DNA of 64,000 nt from contig NZ_JACHIF010000009.1 of assembly GCF_014203045.1 (NCBI RefSeq), forward strand, positions 186,001-250,000. Reading direction: 5' to 3'. A program made the translations under genes and the position numbers. Positions 26,035 through 34,970 of this stretch are shown in pieces (positions within the stretch are counted from its first letter, which is position 1; the number at the start of each line of letters is the position of its first letter). This stretch comes from Prosthecobacter dejongeii (lineage in GTDB: Bacteria; Verrucomicrobiota; Verrucomicrobiia; Verrucomicrobiales; Verrucomicrobiaceae). The notes under the pieces were generated by a model. The model saw only the letters and a list, made by a program, of their open reading frames with translations. It was not told the DNA's origin and did not search any database.

Positions 26035-27669
26035 TTAGATTCCCGGAGGCTCCTGCAAAGGAAGGTCCACCACACAGGGATTGTGGTCGGATAATCTTAC
26101 GGTCAATCCTTCGAGCAACCCGGTCAATGTTTCCCCAAAATGGGGAGCTAGACGATAACTTTCCTCTCCCGACTGAGCTGCGGCTGGCGCTTTGACAAAG
26201 ATCCAATCCAGCCGTGACCGACCAATGGGCCCGATAGGACGTTTGACACTGAAAGTTGGCGTTTGGCCCTTGATGGCCTTCTCGTTGGAGTTCGCCAGTT
26301 TTGCACCAGAACGATTGATGGAACGCTCTTTGTCCCCCCGGAAATCGAAGGCTCCACCATCCGCAAAACGGAATTCCTCAATCCGCGCGAAAAGACCACG
26401 CGTTTTGTTAGGCAGTACCACAGGTATGTGGAGAGCCATGGGACTGTGAAAATTCTTGGCCGTGTTGAGCAGGACACGTCCAGAATTCACAGCGGCTGGA
26501 GCTGCCATGAGCAGATCCATACTCACACCTAACCAAGTTTGCGGATTCGAAGTCGTGCGGGAAAAGATGCGGGTAACGGAAGTCGGACTCAGATCAGACT
26601 GAGCAGAGTTGTGATCTCCGGCCATGATCACGGTGTGACGAATGGGCTGAATGTAAGAAAGAATCTCGACCATTTGAGCTTCGCGATCTTTCGGGCGAGC
26701 TTTGATTTCCAGGTGATTATTCACCACGCTCAGCGTGTTATCCGGCAGCCCAGGCACGTCCAGATCCACCCGAAAGAAGATGCGCCCACCGACCTTCATC
26801 TCACGGACGATTTGATTCTCAAACACGATCTCGGTGGCGAGACGGCGCGCGCCTTCGGCTAAGTCCGTGCCCGCTTTCTCCCCCGCATGCCAATCATAAG
26901 GCTGAGCTTTGAGCTGGAAACTCTGCGCACTTTTAATCGGGTAACGAGAAAGGACGGCCAGACCGAATACACCTTTGTAGCGAGCCTCATCTGGCTGGTG
27001 CCGCACATCTCCACCACGCCCATCAGACACACTTTCTAGCCCTAGCAACACGGGGTCAATCTCCAACTGCTGGGGGGCGTAGGCGTAGTTCATGCCCAAG
27101 GCCAGTGCCAAGTCCCGAGCAGCATCGCGATACCCAGAGCGGCTAATGCCGATATCCATTTCTTGAAGAACAATGACGTCGGCGGTGGCTAGGCGCTCAC
27201 GCTCACGCAGAAGTTCCACATAAGCTGCACTGCCTTTGGGAGAAGCTTTGGGATCCAAGTAATCTTCCAAACCTGTCTGGGACTTCAGAATGGCCGCCAC
27301 CTCTTTCATGCGCAGAGATTTTTCCACGTTCCAGGTCGCTACCCGCAGGCTGTCCCCCAACGTGGCATTTTGCGCCCGGGTAGGTCTCATCCCTCTGTAG
27401 TAGGCCTCATTGGAAATGATGGGGCGATTCAGCAAGCGCTGCACTTTGGCCTCCAGCGCACCTCCTGGCAGGGGATTTTTTACCAACTGTTTTAATTCAG
27501 CAAAACTTAGGAACTCAGTCTCCTGATAGCGGGGGAAAGAGGCCTGCGAAAAAGCCCCAACGGCAGGCGAACGTGACTCGACGATGGTCTTGCTGATATT
27601 CTTCTTTGTGTGAGTGCCGCAGGAACACAGCACGCCTGAGATGAAAATAAAGAAGCACAAACGAACCAT
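26035..27669 (-). CDS. Endonuclease/exonuclease/phosphatase-family lipoprotein
   Basis: 544 residues from ATG 27669, preceded by an AGGGGA at good spacing, one of the few clear ribosome-binding sites here. A lipobox (GVLCSC) marks it as a lipoprotein. The EEP fold shows RVATWNVEKS, VIVLQEMDIGISRSGY, VMAGDHNSAQSD and LSDHNPCVVDLP, with the metal-binding Asn, Glu, Asp-x-Asn and Asp-His in place. It could act on DNA, phospholipids or phosphate esters outside the cytoplasm. The gene starts 12 bases after the TolC-type gene. Confidence 0.85.
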   Translation of the reverse strand: MVRLCFFIFISGVLCSCGTHTKKNISKTIVESRSPAVGAFSQASFPRYQETEFLSFAELKQLVKNPLPGGALEAKVQRLLNRPIISNEAYYRGMRPTRAQNATLGDSLRVATWNVEKSLRMKEVAAILKSQTGLEDYLDPKASPKGSAAYVELLRERERLATADVIVLQEMDIGISRSGYRDAARDLALALGMNYAYAPQQLEIDPVLLGLESVSDGRGGDVRHQPDEARYKGVFGLAVLSRYPIKSAQSFQLKAQPYDWHAGEKAGTDLAEGARRLATEIVFENQIVREMKVGGRIFFRVDLDVPGLPDNTLSVVNNHLEIKARPKDREAQMVEILSYIQPIRHTVIMAGDHNSAQSDLSPTSVTRIFSRTTSNPQTWLGVSMDLLMAAPAAVNSGRVLLNTAKNFHSPMALHIPVVLPNKTRGLFARIEEFRFADGGAFDFRGDKERSINRSGAKLANSNEKAIKGQTPTFSVKRPIGPIGRSRLDWIFVKAPAAAQSGEESYRLAPHFGETLTGLLEGLTVRLSDHNPCVVDLPLQEPPGI

Positions 27670-27681
27670 GAACAATCCCCT

Positions 27682-29118
27682 TTAAAATTCGCCCCCGAGA
27701 GCCAAATGCAGATCGGCTCGATTCCGCAACCGCTGTGCCTGCACGCTGATGAGCGCACTGCGGGCATCAAAAGCACGCTGACTGGCATCCAGCAGTGTCA
27801 GCACATCCGTCAGGCCCTTTTCATACTGTCCCAGCGCCAGCGTCTCAGACCGCCCAGCTTCATTCGCGGCACGGCTAAGAGCCGCAGCCTGCTCTTCCAA
27901 GAAACGATCTGCCGCCAATGCCGTCTCCACTTCTTGGAAGGCCGTCAGAGCGCTCGCTTTGTACGTCATGAGTAGCTCCTCATAACGGGCGCGTTCCAGT
28001 TTCACTCCCGCCACCAGACGTCCCCCTTGGAACAAGGTCTGCACACCATTCGCTGCAATGGACCAAATGGCAGAATCTGGAGCTAAAAGATTATCCATGT
28101 CCTGCGAGGTGCGCCCACTCTCCCCCGTTAAACGAATGCTCGGCAAGAAAGCTTTTTTCGCGGCACTTTCACGGCGTAGAGCAGCCTCTAGCTGGCGCTC
28201 GGCTGCGCGCAAGTCGGGCCGCCGCAGAAGCAAATCAGAAGGCAGCCCCGCTGGAATGCGGCGCTGAACGGTGGGCAGAGAGTTCAGCCCGGCTTCCTTC
28301 CCTGCCGGATAGCCACCTAACAATACTTCCAGAGCACGGCGGGTTTCATCCACCGTGGCGCGCCGCTGCTGGAGGGTGGACTCCGTACGAGCCAGATCCG
28401 CGCGTGCTAGGCTGACATCCAATGCCGCCCGGTCAGGATCAAGACCTCGATCAAGCTGCTTTTCTAAAATCCCCAACTGCACACGGCGGGTACGCACATT
28501 TTGTTCGGCCAGATGAAGCAGAGCTTTCGCCTCTGCCAAAGTGGTGGCCGTGCGTACTGTATTGGCAGCCAGGGAAAGTCGTGCCGCGTGGAAATTTTCC
28601 TCCTCTGCTAGGCGACTCGCCTTTGCCGCACCACGCTCATCGGCAATTCGCCCCCAGAAATCGATTTCCCAGGACACGTTGAAGGGCAGCCGGAAACGGT
28701 TGTTGATGGGCGTCAATCCAGGGAAACGCTGATCTCCCGGGCTCTGAGAACGGCTGGCATTGTAGCCTGCGGTCACTGTTGGAAACATTGCCGCGCCAGC
28801 CTGCACGGTCTGGGCATTCGCCTGCTTCACCCGGGCGGCGGCAGCCTTTAGATCGGGATTGGCAATGATGGCCTGCTCCACCAGTGCGCCGAGTTGCGCG
28901 CTGTTAAAATCCCCCAGCCACCCGGTGGAGGCCTGCGTAGGCAGGGCCGGAAGCGCGGCCCAGTTTTCCGGAGCCATGGCATGCATGGCGTGGACATCCT
29001 TTTTCAAACGCCCACTGCCAAGCGGGGGTAAAAGCCCGCACGAAACCAGCAGCGTCATGTATAGAGCTGGACTTCCCCGACGAAGAGACATCAAAAACCG
29101 CGTAGGTGGAAAAGGCAT
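27682..29118 (-). CDS. TolC/NodT-type outer-membrane efflux lipoprotein
   Basis: 478 residues. A short N-terminus leads to a lipobox-like LLVSC; ATG 29091 is an alternative start closer to it. Two OEP repeats are present: about 45-270 (LVEQAIIANPDLKAAAARVKQANAQTVQAGAAMFP) and about 280-478 (LLLRRPDLRAAERQLEAALRRESAAKKAFLP). It forms the outer-membrane channel of RND or MFS efflux systems. No pump or adaptor gene is nearby, so the inner-membrane partner must be elsewhere. It is transcribed with the EEP lipoprotein. Confidence 0.9.
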   Translation of the reverse strand: MPFPPTRFLMSLRRGSPALYMTLLVSCGLLPPLGSGRLKKDVHAMHAMAPENWAALPALPTQASTGWLGDFNSAQLGALVEQAIIANPDLKAAAARVKQANAQTVQAGAAMFPTVTAGYNASRSQSPGDQRFPGLTPINNRFRLPFNVSWEIDFWGRIADERGAAKASRLAEEENFHAARLSLAANTVRTATTLAEAKALLHLAEQNVRTRRVQLGILEKQLDRGLDPDRAALDVSLARADLARTESTLQQRRATVDETRRALEVLLGGYPAGKEAGLNSLPTVQRRIPAGLPSDLLLRRPDLRAAERQLEAALRRESAAKKAFLPSIRLTGESGRTSQDMDNLLAPDSAIWSIAANGVQTLFQGGRLVAGVKLERARYEELLMTYKASALTAFQEVETALAADRFLEEQAAALSRAANEAGRSETLALGQYEKGLTDVLTLLDASQRAFDARSALISVQAQRLRNRADLHLALGGEF

Positions 29119-29140
29119 CCGTCTTTTTTAGCTGCTTTAC

Positions 29141-29200
29141 TTGCAGGTTCAACCTGAACCCCGAATGCCCTCCAATGAGGTTCGATGATTGACGATCATT
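29141..29200. promoter_or_regulatory. Dyads between the divergent TolC and PilT genes
   Basis: GGTTCA-ACC-TGAACC (about 29147-29161) and ATGAT-TGACG-ATCAT (about 29186-29200) lie in the divergent intergenic region. They could be operator sites, but no promoter could be matched to them. Confidence 0.3.
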
Positions 29201-29254
29201 TCCTAAACATCATCTCGACAAACCGAGGGACACCGCATTTTATGCAAGGCGACC

Positions 29255-30307
29255 ATGCCACTCTCCCTAGACGACATCCTTCAATCCGCTGATGACCATC
29301 AAGCCAGCGACGTCTTTTTGATGGAGGGAGAAATCCCCCGCATGAAGATCAATGAGCAAATCATGCTCTTCGGAGATGAGCCCATGCAACTCACCCAAAT
29401 GGTAGGCCTTTGGCAGGCCTGTGGGGTGAACCCTGAAGGCGAGACGGACAAGGACTCTGGCCTCGTTTCAACCAACAGGACCCGTTACCGGGTGAACATG
29501 CACAAAGCCCTCGGTCGCCTGGGCGTGGTCATGCGCCGTATCCGCACGGACCTGCCGGTGCTGGGGAATCTGGGCGTGCCCGATTGGCTGCTGACGAAAT
29601 GGGCCATGAAAACCCGTGGCCTCATCCTCATCACGGGTCCCACGGGCATGGGAAAAAGCACCACCATGGCCGGTCTGCTCGGCTGGATGAATGATACCCT
29701 GGCCCGCCACATCGTCACCATTGAGGATCCTGTGGAATTCATTTACCCGAACAAGGGCTGCATGTTCACCCAGCGTGAAGTGGGGCGCGATACCGCCAGC
29801 TATGCACGCGGCGTGCGCGGGGCCATGCGTCAGGCGCCCGATGTCATCATGGTGGGGGAAATTCGTGACCTGGAAACGGCCCTCACCACTCTGCAAGCCA
29901 GCGAAACCGGGCACCTCGTCCTCGCCTCCGTCCACAGCGACAGCGTGGTGGATGCCGTGGACCGTATGGCGCACCTTTTCCCGCCCGAGCAAGCGGGCCT
30001 GGGCCTGCACCTCCTGTCACAGCAATTGATCGGTGCCGTGTGTCAAAAACTCATTCCTCGCACCGATGGCGGCCTGCACCTGCTGGTCGAGCACTTGGAA
30101 AACGGCGGTGCAGTGAAGCAGTGGATCTCCAAAAAAGAAACGGACCAAGTACGCAACTACATGCAGCGCGGCAGTGACCCGAACTGCATGACCTTCCTGA
30201 CCAATATCGTTCGCGCCTACGAGGCCGGCATCATCACCGAAGCTGAAGCCATCACCGCAAGCGGCAACGAGACCGAATTCAAACGCGCGGCACGCGGCAT
30301 CAGCTAA
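29255..30307 (+). CDS. PilT-family type IV pilus ATPase (first copy)
   Basis: 350 residues. The N-terminal PAS-like part is SADDHQASDVFLMEGEIPRMKINEQ. Walker A is GPTGMGKST (near residue 129), the Asp box is VTIEDPVEFIY, Walker B region VIMVGEIRDLETA, and the His box ETGHLVLASVHSDS. The AIRNLIRE-like C-terminal motif of classical PilT is not obvious. PilT hexamers power pilus retraction. It has a paralogue starting 54 bases downstream, but no other pilus genes in the window. Confidence 0.92.
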   Translation: MPLSLDDILQSADDHQASDVFLMEGEIPRMKINEQIMLFGDEPMQLTQMVGLWQACGVNPEGETDKDSGLVSTNRTRYRVNMHKALGRLGVVMRRIRTDLPVLGNLGVPDWLLTKWAMKTRGLILITGPTGMGKSTTMAGLLGWMNDTLARHIVTIEDPVEFIYPNKGCMFTQREVGRDTASYARGVRGAMRQAPDVIMVGEIRDLETALTTLQASETGHLVLASVHSDSVVDAVDRMAHLFPPEQAGLGLHLLSQQLIGAVCQKLIPRTDGGLHLLVEHLENGGAVKQWISKKETDQVRNYMQRGSDPNCMTFLTNIVRAYEAGIITEAEAITASGNETEFKRAARGIS

Positions 30308-30361
30308 AGCCCCCCCCACACTTGCTCCTTCAGTCACTCCTTTCCCCATCCCCCTTTTCCC

Positions 30362-31462
30362 ATGCGCCAGTACGACCTCATTGAATACCTTTCCATGGCC
30401 ATGCAGGCCGGAGCTTCAGACCTCCACCTTTCCCCGGGAGCACCACCCACCATGCGTCTCCATGGTCGCATGACTCCGGTGACGGACGAGCTCTTTGACG
30501 CGCTGGATGTCCGCGAACTCGTCCTCGGCGGTTTGAAAGACAACCAACGTGCCAAGCTGGAAGAGGAGTGGGAATTGGACTTTGCCATTGAGGTGGAAAA
30601 CCTGGGACGATTCCGTGGCAACGCCTGTTTTGCCATGGGGCGCATTGAAGGAAACTTCCGCTACATCCCGGACAGCATCCCTGAACTCTCGCAGTTAGGC
30701 CACGGCCCGAATGTGCAAGGCATGTGCCAGTTTAAAGATGGCCTCATCCTCATCACCGGAGTCAGCAACAGTGGTAAAACCACCACGCTGTGCAGCATGA
30801 CGCAGACCATCGCCCGCGAGCGTTCCTGCAACATTGTCACCATCGAAGACCCCATCGAATTTGTCTTCCAGCACGGCTCCAGCCTCATCCGCCAGCGTCA
30901 AGTCGGGTTTGATACCCACGAATTTGCCCGCGCCATGAAAAGCGCTCTCCGCCAGGATGTAAACGTCATTACCGTCAGCGAGTTGCGAGATCTAGAAACC
31001 ATGCGCACGGCACTCACCGCCGCTGAGACGGGACACCTGGTCATCAGCACGCTGCACACCATGGATGTGCCCAGCACCATCACGCGTATCCTCGACAGTT
31101 ATCCCAAAGAGCAGCAGGACTACGTGGCCGCCCAGCTCAGCCACTGCCTGCGCGGGGTCATCAGCCAGCATTTGATCCGCCGGCCCGATGGTGAAGGCCG
31201 CGTCATGGCCACTGAGGTGATGATGATGAACAACGCCATCTCAAGTTGCATCCGTGACCAGCGCCTGCAACAACTCCCGAGTTTGATCCAGATCGGCGGA
31301 CGTGACGGCATGCACACCATTGACGACAGCCTTGTGCACCTGCTGTCCTATGATTTCATCACCATCGACGACTGCCGTGCCCATTGTCGGGACTTCAGTT
31401 TCATCCAGGCCGGTTACGAAAAAATGAAGCGTGATCGCGAACTCGCAGCGAAGAGAAAATAA
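30362..31462 (+). CDS. PilT/PilU-family type IV pilus ATPase (second copy)
   Basis: 366 residues. AGASDLHLSPGAPPTMRLHG opens the N-terminal domain as in PilT and PilU. Walker A is GVSNSGKTT, the Asp box VTIEDPIEFVF, and the His box ETGHLVISTLHTMD. The usual VGEMRDLET is changed to VSELRDLET, keeping Glu and Arg. Its tail is basic (KRDRELAAKRK). PilU paralogues assist PilT in retraction, so the pair may form one retraction motor. Confidence 0.92.
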   Translation: MRQYDLIEYLSMAMQAGASDLHLSPGAPPTMRLHGRMTPVTDELFDALDVRELVLGGLKDNQRAKLEEEWELDFAIEVENLGRFRGNACFAMGRIEGNFRYIPDSIPELSQLGHGPNVQGMCQFKDGLILITGVSNSGKTTTLCSMTQTIARERSCNIVTIEDPIEFVFQHGSSLIRQRQVGFDTHEFARAMKSALRQDVNVITVSELRDLETMRTALTAAETGHLVISTLHTMDVPSTITRILDSYPKEQQDYVAAQLSHCLRGVISQHLIRRPDGEGRVMATEVMMMNNAISSCIRDQRLQQLPSLIQIGGRDGMHTIDDSLVHLLSYDFITIDDCRAHCRDFSFIQAGYEKMKRDRELAAKRK

Positions 31463-31480
31463 GATGTCTCTTTAGCAGGT

Positions 31481-31546
31481 ATCAGGCAGATTGCATCCCT
31501 GTGAAGGTTGATATGATTCCTCAATTGGGTTAGTCATCTGCCTGAT
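31481..31546 (+). promoter_or_regulatory. Inverted repeat covering the start codon of the surface-protein gene
   Basis: ATCAGGCAGAT (31481-31491) and ATCTGCCTGAT (31536-31546) are perfect 11-base complements with 44 bases between them; the second arm ends inside the ATG at 31545-31547. In RNA this would pair the start region. It may also end the transcript of the upstream pilT gene, or be two protein-binding half sites. Confidence 0.5.
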
Positions 31547-34500
31547 GCGTTTTCCAACCTTTTTGTTCGCCCTGGCCATTGGGCTTTTTTGCGCCCATGC
31601 AGAAGCCAGCGAACCTGTCCGCCGAGTCATTGGCTTTGATCTTCCACATTTGGCGATTGCTGGGACGTCCTCTAACTTTCGGCCAGGCCTGATCGAACAG
31701 GGATTCCACCTCTCGACGCCAGAGGATGGCGTTTTTGTGCAAGGGCCCCTTTATAATTTTTCTCCGATCAACGGGGGCAATTACGCACGCTTCATCTCTG
31801 GCGCTGAGAATCTAAAAATTGTCCATAAAGACGGACTGCCATTCACCCCGCATCAGGTGGATCTGGCCGAGTATAGCGGAAGCCGCCCCGTGACTTTCGT
31901 AGGGAGAAAGGCAGACAACAGCACGATCACCGTTAGCTTCACCCTGGACGGGCAAAATGACGGCACCGGTCCTGTGGCAGACTTCGAAACCTTTGTCTTT
32001 CCAGCCAGCTTTGCCGAGATTGTTGAGCTGAGCGTGCCAGGAACGATCTATTATTTAGACAACCTTGTTGTTACGCCTCAGGGCATCGAAACGCCTGAAC
32101 CAGCGCCTTTGACCCCACCTTTGGTGTATGACATCAACTGGAACGACCTACCTCACCGCCTAGATCAGCCATCGGCCATCGGTGGCCAACGATCCCCCAG
32201 CACCTCCGTTTTTGGAACTCAGTATGTGAGAAGTCAGATCGGCCCCTTGACCGACAGACCTTTGGAACTGGGCGGAGGTGAAGCTGTTTATGACCAGTTT
32301 GGCATGATCTTGTCCAGAAAAGCCGAGCGTTATGTCATGGAATTTGACATGACTCAGCTCGGCTCCAGTTCACTGGCAGTCTTCATGGATCATAGTCATG
32401 GGCTGCTAAGGACCGACTTCAACGCCAACGGCGGGGTGACATTCTATAGCGGGACGACTAATAACGTTTTCTCTGGCAGCAATTCAAACTCAAGCTACAG
32501 CCCCCGCGCCATCACCCACTGCACCATGGATTTTGATCTGGCCAACAGACGCGCCCAGATTGTCATTAACGGGACCAAAGTCGCCGAATGGGTCATGAAT
32601 CGTCTGCCAGACCTCGATTTGAGGCAATTCCGTTTCAGTCTCTCGGGCGCTGACATCGTCGGCATCGATAACATCAAGATCAGCGCCTTCGGTGTCTCAC
32701 CGCTTCAGGTATCGCCCTCTGAGCTTAACTTCCACACGGTTTCTGTCGGAAGCAGTCAAACCCGTTCCTTCAGTGTCACCAACATCAGTGACGAAGATTT
32801 AACGATCACGCGGATGACGTCGAGTTCCAGTGTTTTCACCCTCGAAACTCCTCTCCCCTTGCTTATCCCTGCCAGAGAATCGTCTGTCTTAACCGTTAAG
32901 GCAGCTCCCACATCAGGCGAAACCTTCTCAGGTATTTTGGACCTGCAGGCAGGGCCACACATGGCTTCGCTCTCAGCCTCAGTCACTGGATTTCAGCAGA
33001 TCCTACCTGGGAATTTTTCACTGCATCCTAGCACTCAGGTGATGACTGAGCGCCAGTTTGTCACGCTCACCTCCATCTATGAAGGAACAGGAGTGAGCCA
33101 CTATGAATGGACGTTGAATGGCACACCGATTCCCAATTCGAGAACGCACAATCACCAAATTACATCGGCCACGCTGGCCAATGCTGGCCTCTACCAAGTG
33201 GCCGCTGTTCTCATCAACGGTCGGAGGGTTTTTTCAAAGGAGGCCAACATCGCAGTGGTTAGGCATGATACGATCAATCGCACGATCGCTTTAGGTGGGC
33301 GGGTTGAGCTTGTCTGCACGGCTGCTGGCTCACGGCTGATTTATGAATGGAGGCGCAATGGTGAGTTAATCCAGACAACTTCAGGCCCTGTGTCCGCAAA
33401 TGGCTCTAGTTTAGTCCTCCATCCCGTCGGGCTGTCTTCGGAGGGGCACTACACCTGCAATGTCTCCATTCGCAATTTCGGAGGCAGTCCTTCCGCCAGT
33501 GTGCGAGGCATGGATGCAAACCTATCGGTTCTACTACCACCCCGGATTCTAACTGACAAACTCCCGCACGTGCGGGTGGGGGATTACACCAGCTTCCAAC
33601 TTCGCACGTCTTCAGCCTCGACCTTCTTTAGCGCTTCAGGTTTACCCTCCGGTATCATTTTGGATCCCTGGAGTGGGAGGGTTTTCGGACGGCCTGAATT
33701 AGCTATTACCTCTGATCCTTCACATCCGGATCGGGCAACCCCATATCGGGTGACATTCACTGCCTACAATGAGAGCGGCGCAGGACCTGCCGTGGAACTC
33801 GAGTGGTGGATCCATCCGAAACCACAGACCCGTAACTTTGCCGGACTCATTGATCGAGAAAAGCTCTCGATGGATTCCTCGGGGTTAGGAGGTCGTTTTA
33901 CTTTGAGCATCACGGCCAAAGGCAGTTTGACAGGTTCGATGGTCCTTGCAGGCAAATCTTTTCCAGTGATCGGCAGCCCAAGCTACAATAACGATGACGG
34001 TGCGCTGGAAGGGGAGCTCCACTTTAACAAATCCGCTAAAAGTGGACCCATCTTCGTGCGCATCCATCCCGATGGGAGAGTCACTTCTGGATCAAACCCC
34101 TCGACACCCGATGGTGTTTTAGAAGGCGGCCAAATCCTATCGAAAGCCGCTGCCAAGCAGCACCAGGGCCTCTATCCCGCCGCACTCCTGCCAGAAGTAT
34201 CACAAACGATGCTTGAAGATGAGGTCACAATACCCGGAGGTCTCGGATATCTATCTTTCAAGGCGAGTGCGACAGGGACTGTCACCTATTCTGGCCGTCT
34301 GGGAGATGGCACCCAAGTGACTGGCAGTCATCCTCTGATCATTCACCCCGAAGATCCCGAAGCAGCGAGGCTTCCGATTTACCTGATGCCTCAGGCGCAG
34401 CGCAGTTTCTTTTCCGGGTGGGTCTCCTATGCCAAGGCTCAGGTGGATGGAAATCTGGAATGGGCCAAACAGCCACATGTCAAAAACACCACCTATCGCG

Positions 34501-34922
34501 AAGGTTTTCTCCTCCAGTCCCTCCAGGTGATCGGCAGCCGTCACGTGGCGCCTGCACCGGGCCAGACGTTGATGAATTTGGGTGACACGGTTCATCACCT
34601 TGAATTGAGCAGCCCTGGCCTTCCAGGACCTGTGACGAAAACACTGCAAGTTCAGCCCAATCACAGAGCGACCATCACAGGCCAAGGAGCACCGACTGGC
34701 GTGGTCATGACCATCAGCCCCTCCACTTCCTTGTTCAGTGGGAGTTATGTCTCTGGAAAATATCGCGGCTATCCTATCAAAGCCACCTTCCAGGGCGTCT
34801 TCGTCCCGAGACTTGGGCAAGGTGTGGGGACGATCCTAAGCCTCTCCGAAGAGAGCCTGAAACTTAACCTGACGTCTCCCACATTGGATGTCGGCCAAGT
34901 CCGAATCTTCCCGGCGAAGTGA
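31545..34922 (+). CDS. Large secreted protein with Ig-like and choice-of-anchor D domains
   Basis: 1,125 residues with a signal peptide (cut near AHAEA). Order seen: an N-terminal beta region; a LamG-like stretch near residues 200-380 (MEFDMTQLGSSSLAVFMDHSHG); a choice-of-anchor D/Ash-like domain near 385-480 (VSPSELNFHTVSVGSSQTRSF); two Ig-like domains near 490-660 (YEWTLNGTPIPNS, YEWRRNGELIQTT); a putative Ig domain near 665-760; and C-terminal beta repeats. Such proteins of Verrucomicrobiota sit on or are released from the cell surface. No autotransporter or sorting tail is obvious. It follows the pilT pair, and its start lies inside an inverted repeat. Confidence 0.85.
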   Translation: MRFPTFLFALAIGLFCAHAEASEPVRRVIGFDLPHLAIAGTSSNFRPGLIEQGFHLSTPEDGVFVQGPLYNFSPINGGNYARFISGAENLKIVHKDGLPFTPHQVDLAEYSGSRPVTFVGRKADNSTITVSFTLDGQNDGTGPVADFETFVFPASFAEIVELSVPGTIYYLDNLVVTPQGIETPEPAPLTPPLVYDINWNDLPHRLDQPSAIGGQRSPSTSVFGTQYVRSQIGPLTDRPLELGGGEAVYDQFGMILSRKAERYVMEFDMTQLGSSSLAVFMDHSHGLLRTDFNANGGVTFYSGTTNNVFSGSNSNSSYSPRAITHCTMDFDLANRRAQIVINGTKVAEWVMNRLPDLDLRQFRFSLSGADIVGIDNIKISAFGVSPLQVSPSELNFHTVSVGSSQTRSFSVTNISDEDLTITRMTSSSSVFTLETPLPLLIPARESSVLTVKAAPTSGETFSGILDLQAGPHMASLSASVTGFQQILPGNFSLHPSTQVMTERQFVTLTSIYEGTGVSHYEWTLNGTPIPNSRTHNHQITSATLANAGLYQVAAVLINGRRVFSKEANIAVVRHDTINRTIALGGRVELVCTAAGSRLIYEWRRNGELIQTTSGPVSANGSSLVLHPVGLSSEGHYTCNVSIRNFGGSPSASVRGMDANLSVLLPPRILTDKLPHVRVGDYTSFQLRTSSASTFFSASGLPSGIILDPWSGRVFGRPELAITSDPSHPDRATPYRVTFTAYNESGAGPAVELEWWIHPKPQTRNFAGLIDREKLSMDSSGLGGRFTLSITAKGSLTGSMVLAGKSFPVIGSPSYNNDDGALEGELHFNKSAKSGPIFVRIHPDGRVTSGSNPSTPDGVLEGGQILSKAAAKQHQGLYPAALLPEVSQTMLEDEVTIPGGLGYLSFKASATGTVTYSGRLGDGTQVTGSHPLIIHPEDPEAARLPIYLMPQAQRSFFSGWVSYAKAQVDGNLEWAKQPHVKNTTYREGFLLQSLQVIGSRHVAPAPGQTLMNLGDTVHHLELSSPGLPGPVTKTLQVQPNHRATITGQGAPTGVVMTISPSTSLFSGSYVSGKYRGYPIKATFQGVFVPRLGQGVGTILSLSEESLKLNLTSPTLDVGQVRIFPAK

Positions 34923-34923
34923 C

Positions 34924-34954
34924 AAAAAAGCCGAGATGCTTCGCGCATCTCGGC
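34924..34954 (-). terminator. Intrinsic terminator after lepA
   Basis: A perfect 10-bp stem (34930-34939 with 34945-34954, loop of 5) followed on the minus strand by six T (34929-34924). It lies between the convergent ends of lepA and the surface-protein gene. Confidence 0.88.
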
Positions 34955-34970
34955 TCTGTGTTAAGGGGAA

